Positions 6,177 through 6,260 of a stretch of 6,260 nucleotides of DNA are shown piece by piece. The notes below the pieces were generated by a model. It saw only the letters and a program-made list of their open reading frames with translations. It had not been told where the DNA came from and did not search any database. A program made the translations under genes and the position numbers. Numbering within the stretch: the first letter of the stretch is position 1; each line of letters starts with the position of its first letter. The DNA is taken from NCBI GenBank assembly GCA_015767395.1, contig JADWMI010000026.1, forward strand, positions 1 through 6,260, written 5' to 3'. The stretch is from Bacteroidota bacterium (GTDB lineage Bacteria > Bacteroidota > Bacteroidia > Flavobacteriales > Flavobacteriaceae).

Positions 6177-6186
6177 TTCTATTCAC

Positions 6187-6260
6187 ATGGAAACAACATC
6201 TATTTATGAATATTGCACTTCTGATGCCATTATTCAATTCGCTAAAAGAAATTACAAAAC
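6187..6260 (+). CDS. N-terminus of an unidentified gene, 3' partial
   Basis: An open frame begins at the ATG at 6187 and continues to the end of the window. It gives 24 codons plus two bases, starting METTSIYEYCTSDAIIQFAKR. I do not recognise the protein; the visible part is soluble-looking, with no signal peptide or membrane segment. Support for a real gene is the open frame, a plausible start about 14 bases after a putative transcription start, and a marked drop in AT content compared with the upstream region. It is divergent from the hydrolase gene. It is too short to assign a function. Confidence 0.6.
   Translation, partial: METTSIYEYCTSDAIIQFAKRNYK

Larger units (their letters stand above)
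5811..6186. other. 376-bp AT-rich intergenic region between divergent genes
   Basis: No credible coding region is seen here on either strand; the longest ATG-initiated frame I noticed (from 6073) stops after eight codons. The stretch holds a stem-loop in the hydrolase leader (5820-5839), a hydrolase promoter (5868-5894), a TTTTAA-ACTG-TTAAAA dyad (5920-5935), two overlapping hairpins (5935-6001), three TTTTAAC-N3-TAAA repeats (6039-6176) and a promoter for the rightward gene (6139-6167). These are listed separately. I see no tRNA and no known riboswitch signature. Confidence 0.75.

Noticed and set aside
5811..6186. Mobile element or CRISPR remnant in the intergenic region
   Set aside because: There is no transposase, no terminal inverted repeat with target duplication, and no regularly spaced repeats separated by unique spacers.

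Overview
The window looks like a chromosomal core segment of a Bacteroidota bacterium, most likely of class Flavobacteriia. Four things point there. The DNA is AT-rich. Starts lack Shine-Dalgarno sequences and have A-rich leaders instead. Several promoters fit the Bacteroidota consensus (-7 TANNTTTG, with or without a -33 TTG). The first gene is the short primary sigma factor of this phylum, which lacks region 1.1.

Layout, left to right. Positions 1-852 hold the primary sigma factor (rpoD), cut at its 5' end by about four codons and closed by a strong terminator at 885-919. Ribulose-phosphate 3-epimerase (rpe, 949-1608) follows with its own promoter pressed against that terminator. A 220-bp AT-rich gap with a small palindrome and a TANNTTTG promoter leads to a DEAD-box RNA helicase with an unusual DEVD motif II (1829-3157). 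A bidirectional hairpin terminator (3171-3202) separates it from the convergent minus-strand trigger factor gene (tig, 3224-4546). Upstream of tig on the same strand are a small four-helix membrane protein of the 'phage holin superfamily IV'/YvlD type (4636-4989) and an alpha/beta hydrolase of the YbfF/ABHD11 type (5046-5810). A 376-bp gap (5811-6186) divides the hydrolase from a divergent plus-strand gene of which only 24 codons are visible (6187-6260).

Functionally this is housekeeping: transcription initiation, the pentose phosphate pathway, RNA remodelling and folding of nascent proteins, plus an esterase-like enzyme and a membrane protein of unknown role. The sigma factor at the left edge belongs to the family that recognises the TANNTTTG promoters seen elsewhere in the window.

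I see no mobile element, CRISPR array, RNA gene, defence cassette or clearly new multi-gene system. The most interesting unexplained signal is in the 5811-6186 gap. It holds three copies of TTTTAAC-N3-TAAA, one overlapping the putative promoter of the 3' gene, a related dyad, and two mutually exclusive hairpins. All are candidates only, because AT-rich DNA produces such patterns by chance.
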